Source: Paracoccus aminophilus JCM 7686
GTDB lineage: Bacteria; Pseudomonadota; Alphaproteobacteria; Rhodobacterales; Rhodobacteraceae
Assembly (NCBI RefSeq): GCF_000444995.1
Contig: NC_022043.1
Location: 1-64,000 of the forward strand
Direction: 5' to 3'
DNA length: 64,000 nucleotides
The notes below the pieces were generated by a model. The model worked only from the letters and a program-made list of their open reading frames with translations, searched no databases and was not told the origin of the DNA. Below are positions 61,889 through 64,000 of this stretch, one piece after another (the first letter of the stretch is position 1; each line of letters opens with the position of its first letter). The translations under genes and the position numbers were made by a program.

Positions 61889-62236
61889 ATGGGGATTGCG
61901 AAGCGGAGCTTACCCCATGAGCGCGGCCTCTGCCTGCTCTTTCCGGCGCTTGCCGCCGCTCCGCTTCTGGCGATCGCGCGGACTGCGGCGACAACGCAGG
62001 GGTTTTTCACGGCCGGAAACGATCAGGTTATTCTCCTGTCGATGGTCTTTGTCGGCATCGTTGCGGTTGGTATGACGCCGGTGATGCTCTCGGGCGCGTT
62101 CGTCTCTATGGGCTTGGAGGTGAGGGCGGCGGCGATGATCTTCATGGCCGGCTTTTCGCTCGACCTGCCGGTCGCGATCGCGATCGGGGTGGGAGCTGTG
62201 ACCGAGGTTCTTCAGGACGTGGTGATCGGCGGCTGA
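61889..62236 (+). pseudogene. Truncated sugar ABC permease (RbsC-like)
   Basis: An open frame of 115 residues reads FFTAGNDQVILLSMVFVGIV and AVGMTPVMLSGAFVSMGLEV, which are the second and third helices of ribose-type permeases, followed by a stop where about 200 residues are missing. It is the last gene of the decayed operon. Confidence 0.6.
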
Positions 62237-62417
62237 AACGCCATACGACCACCGTCACCATTGCGCCGAGGCCAAGCTGAGCGGGCTCTCCGCCTTGAGC
62301 AAGAGTGACGGCCCGGGCGCGCGCCGCGCGGTCGTCTCCGATATTTCCGACACGGATTACGTGTTGCTCCTTGCCGTTCTGTCCAAGCAACCTCGCCCCA
62401 CAAGCTGCAGCCCGCGC

Positions 62418-63044
62418 TTAAATCCCGTAGCTCAGCGCATATTTCACGAGATGCGCCGTGCCGACGACGCCCAACTTGCGCTGGATGTTGGCCTTATGCG
62501 TGCTGACGGTCTTCACGCTCAGGCACAGCCGCTCGGCGATATCGGTCACCGATGAGCCCGAGGCGAGAAGTTGCAGCACAAGCAATTCGCGGTCCGACAG
62601 CGCCTGAATATCGCTGTTTGGTGCCCCGCGTGCGGAATCGACCAGTTGGCTGATCAACGCTTCGCTGGCGTAAGACCGGCCCGCCGCGACCTGACGCACG
62701 GCGCGGACGAGTTGGCTTGCGTCGCTGTCCTTGGTCAAATAGCCGTTCGCGCCCAACTTCAATGCGCGCATCCCGTAAACCGCTTCGGGATGCATGCTCA
62801 GGACTAGGATCGGCAGCTTCGGCCAGTGGCGGTTCAGATGCTTGATGAGGTCAAGCCCTGTGCGCCCCGGCATCGACATGTCGAGGACGAGCACATCAAT
62901 CTCGATCCCGGTCTGCAACAATGCGCAAAGGCGATCGCCATCCTCGACGACGGCCGCGATCTCCATATCCTCCTGATAGGACAGGATTTGCGCGAGCCCA
63001 TCGGTTACGATGCGATGGTCATCTGCCAGCACGATGCGGATCAT
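62418..63044 (-). CDS. NarL/LuxR-family response regulator
   Basis: A 208-residue response regulator. The receiver domain has LADDHRIVTDGLAQIL with the acidic pocket, LVLDMSMPGRTGLDLI with the phospho-acceptor Asp and GANGYLTKDSDASQL with the lysine. The LuxR-type helix-turn-helix is LSDRELLVLQLLASGSSVTD and IAERLCLSVKTVSTHKANI. It overlaps the start of the decode by 4 bp with the sensor kinase gene (ATGA), so they form one two-component pair. The regulated genes are not evident; the decayed operon lies behind it. Confidence 0.88.
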   Translation of the reverse strand: MIRIVLADDHRIVTDGLAQILSYQEDMEIAAVVEDGDRLCALLQTGIEIDVLVLDMSMPGRTGLDLIKHLNRHWPKLPILVLSMHPEAVYGMRALKLGANGYLTKDSDASQLVRAVRQVAAGRSYASEALISQLVDSARGAPNSDIQALSDRELLVLQLLASGSSVTDIAERLCLSVKTVSTHKANIQRKLGVVGTAHLVKYALSYGI

Positions 63045-64000
63045 TCTCGTGACCTTTCGCGGAAGGGTGCTTCGGCAAATGGCACGGTGATCGCGACGCT
63101 TGCGCCGCCCATGGCGGATCTTTGAAAGGTGATCGAGCCGTGGAGCTGCCGGACCCGCTCGCGCATACCCAGAATGCCGAAGGAGGGCTTTCTGTCATCG
63201 CAATCGGGATTGGCGGGGAAGAGGTCGTCCTGCATACCGATCCCGTCATCGGCGACGGTCACGGTGATCTTGTCTTGCGCGCAATCAAGGCTGACATGCC
63301 CGGTTCGGGCCTGCGCATGGTGGACGATATTGGTGCAGGCCTCCTGGATCAGGCGGAAGAGCCCGGTCGCCATGGCCTCAGAGAGATCCTCGGGCGGTTC
63401 GGTGGCATCGAGGCAGAAGGCAATGCCCGATTCATGCTCCAGACTTTCGAGCAGATTGCTCACGGCGGGCACGAGACCCAGATCGTTCAGCTCGGAAGGC
63501 CGCAGATCGGCGATAATGCGGCGGACGGCATCGACCGTCGTATCCGCGATCTGCTTCAATTCGGCGAGGCGGCGGGTCTCGGCCGTTTCGGGCGGCAGCT
63601 GATCTTGCACCCAGCTGATGCCCATGCGCAGCACCGTCAGCAATTGGCCGAGCTGGTCGTGCAATTCGCGCGAGATGCGCTTGCGCTCTTCCTCGCGGAC
63701 ATTTTGCAAATGGCCGGTCAGCCGTTCGAGTTTGAGACGTTGCCGATCCAGATTGCGCGCGGCTGTCCAGGCGAGCGTCATATCCTGAATCGTGCCGAAA
63801 AAGCCGACGACGATGCCCGCCTCGGCGGTCTGAAGCTCGCAGACGGTGCGCAGATAACGGATTTCGTCGCCGGCCCGCAGGATCCGGTAATCCACGCTGA
63901 AGGGACGCGCTGCGGTCACCGCTTCGCCGATGGTCTTGAGCACATGCGAGCGGTCATCGGGATGGACGCGGCGCAAAAACACGTCGAAGGCGATTGGGGT
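63041..64000 (-). CDS. Sensor histidine kinase with PAS domain (cut by window end)
   Basis: Partner kinase of the response regulator, incomplete at its N-terminus. The frame is open through the last base of the window (upstream residues read PIAFDVFLRRVHPDDR), so the apparent start at 63982 (a GTG) is not the real one. The visible part has a PAS fold (FLRRVHPDDRSHVLKTIGEA, then FFGTIQDMTLAW), then a HisKA_3 dimerisation helix with the phospho-His in ERKRISRELHDQLGQLL, and a HATPase (FRLIQEACTNIVHHAQA, VADDGIGMQ, FGILGMRERVRQL). There is no membrane segment in the visible part. Confidence 0.85.
   Translation of the reverse strand, partial: TPIAFDVFLRRVHPDDRSHVLKTIGEAVTAARPFSVDYRILRAGDEIRYLRTVCELQTAEAGIVVGFFGTIQDMTLAWTAARNLDRQRLKLERLTGHLQNVREEERKRISRELHDQLGQLLTVLRMGISWVQDQLPPETAETRRLAELKQIADTTVDAVRRIIADLRPSELNDLGLVPAVSNLLESLEHESGIAFCLDATEPPEDLSEAMATGLFRLIQEACTNIVHHAQARTGHVSLDCAQDKITVTVADDGIGMQDDLFPANPDCDDRKPSFGILGMRERVRQLHGSITFQRSAMGGASVAITVPFAEAPFRERSRE

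Overview
The window reads as the replication-origin end of a large secondary replicon (megaplasmid or chromid) of a high-GC alphaproteobacterium, most likely Paracoccus or a close Rhodobacteraceae relative. The grounds are a plasmid-type replication initiator with a DnaA-N-like C-terminus divergent from a parA-parB pair, followed by two parS-like palindromes, and a cargo made only of accessory transport, catabolism, regulation and surface-chemistry genes. No rRNA, tRNA, CRISPR array, insertion sequence or phage gene was seen. The genus is an inference from gene style and GC content.

Layout: 1-3480 replication and partition module. 4029-11220 surface-chemistry cluster: a GT61-type glycosyltransferase on plus, and on minus an SGNH/CE2-like esterase, a second GT61 enzyme, a beta-helix acetyltransferase, an AMP-forming ligase, a carrier protein and a LysA/BtrK-type PLP decarboxylase. 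11346-19155 siderophore uptake (fhuC, fhuB, fhuD, TonB receptor with signalling domain, fecR, fecI). 19544-19714 small hydrophilic protein. 19798-28738 a torT/torS/torR signalling set beside a TMAO/glycine-betaine type ABC transporter. 28796-30310 malonyl-CoA synthetase. 30457-33608 small secreted protein, zinc-type ArsR/CDF pair and an aminotransferase. 33955-38673 glycerate 2-kinase and pcaR-pcaIJF. 38841-43469 Nudix hydrolase, multicopper oxidase with a small Cys/His-rich secreted protein, HAD phosphatase and a LysR regulator. 43756-50255 polar amino-acid (arginine/octopine/citrulline-like) ABC transporter, a divergent ureohydrolase, Lrp, ornithine cyclodeaminase and CtlX-type hydrolase. 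50531-51912 TetR and XRE-cupin regulators. 52148-56063 ferric-iron ABC transporter. About 56250-62400 a decayed catabolic operon. 62418-64000 NarL-type response regulator and a sensor kinase cut by the window end.

How it works together: two iron routes (siderophore under FecI/FecR signalling, and an Fbp type) supply iron. The tor proteins sense a small osmolyte-like ligand and are placed to control the neighbouring transporter. The amino-acid transporter, ureohydrolase, CtlX and ornithine cyclodeaminase together suggest conversion of arginine or citrulline to ornithine and proline. The pca genes complete the beta-ketoadipate pathway. CDF/ArsR and the multicopper oxidase handle zinc and copper.

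Most interesting: the compact ligase-carrier-decarboxylase-glycosyltransferase cluster (5270-11220), which looks like a carrier-protein route for loading a decarboxylated amino acid and placing it on a glycan; TorTSR paired with a transporter in place of a TMAO reductase; helically spaced repeats at the origin and upstream of the transporter; and a 6-kb operon graveyard whose gene order can still be read.
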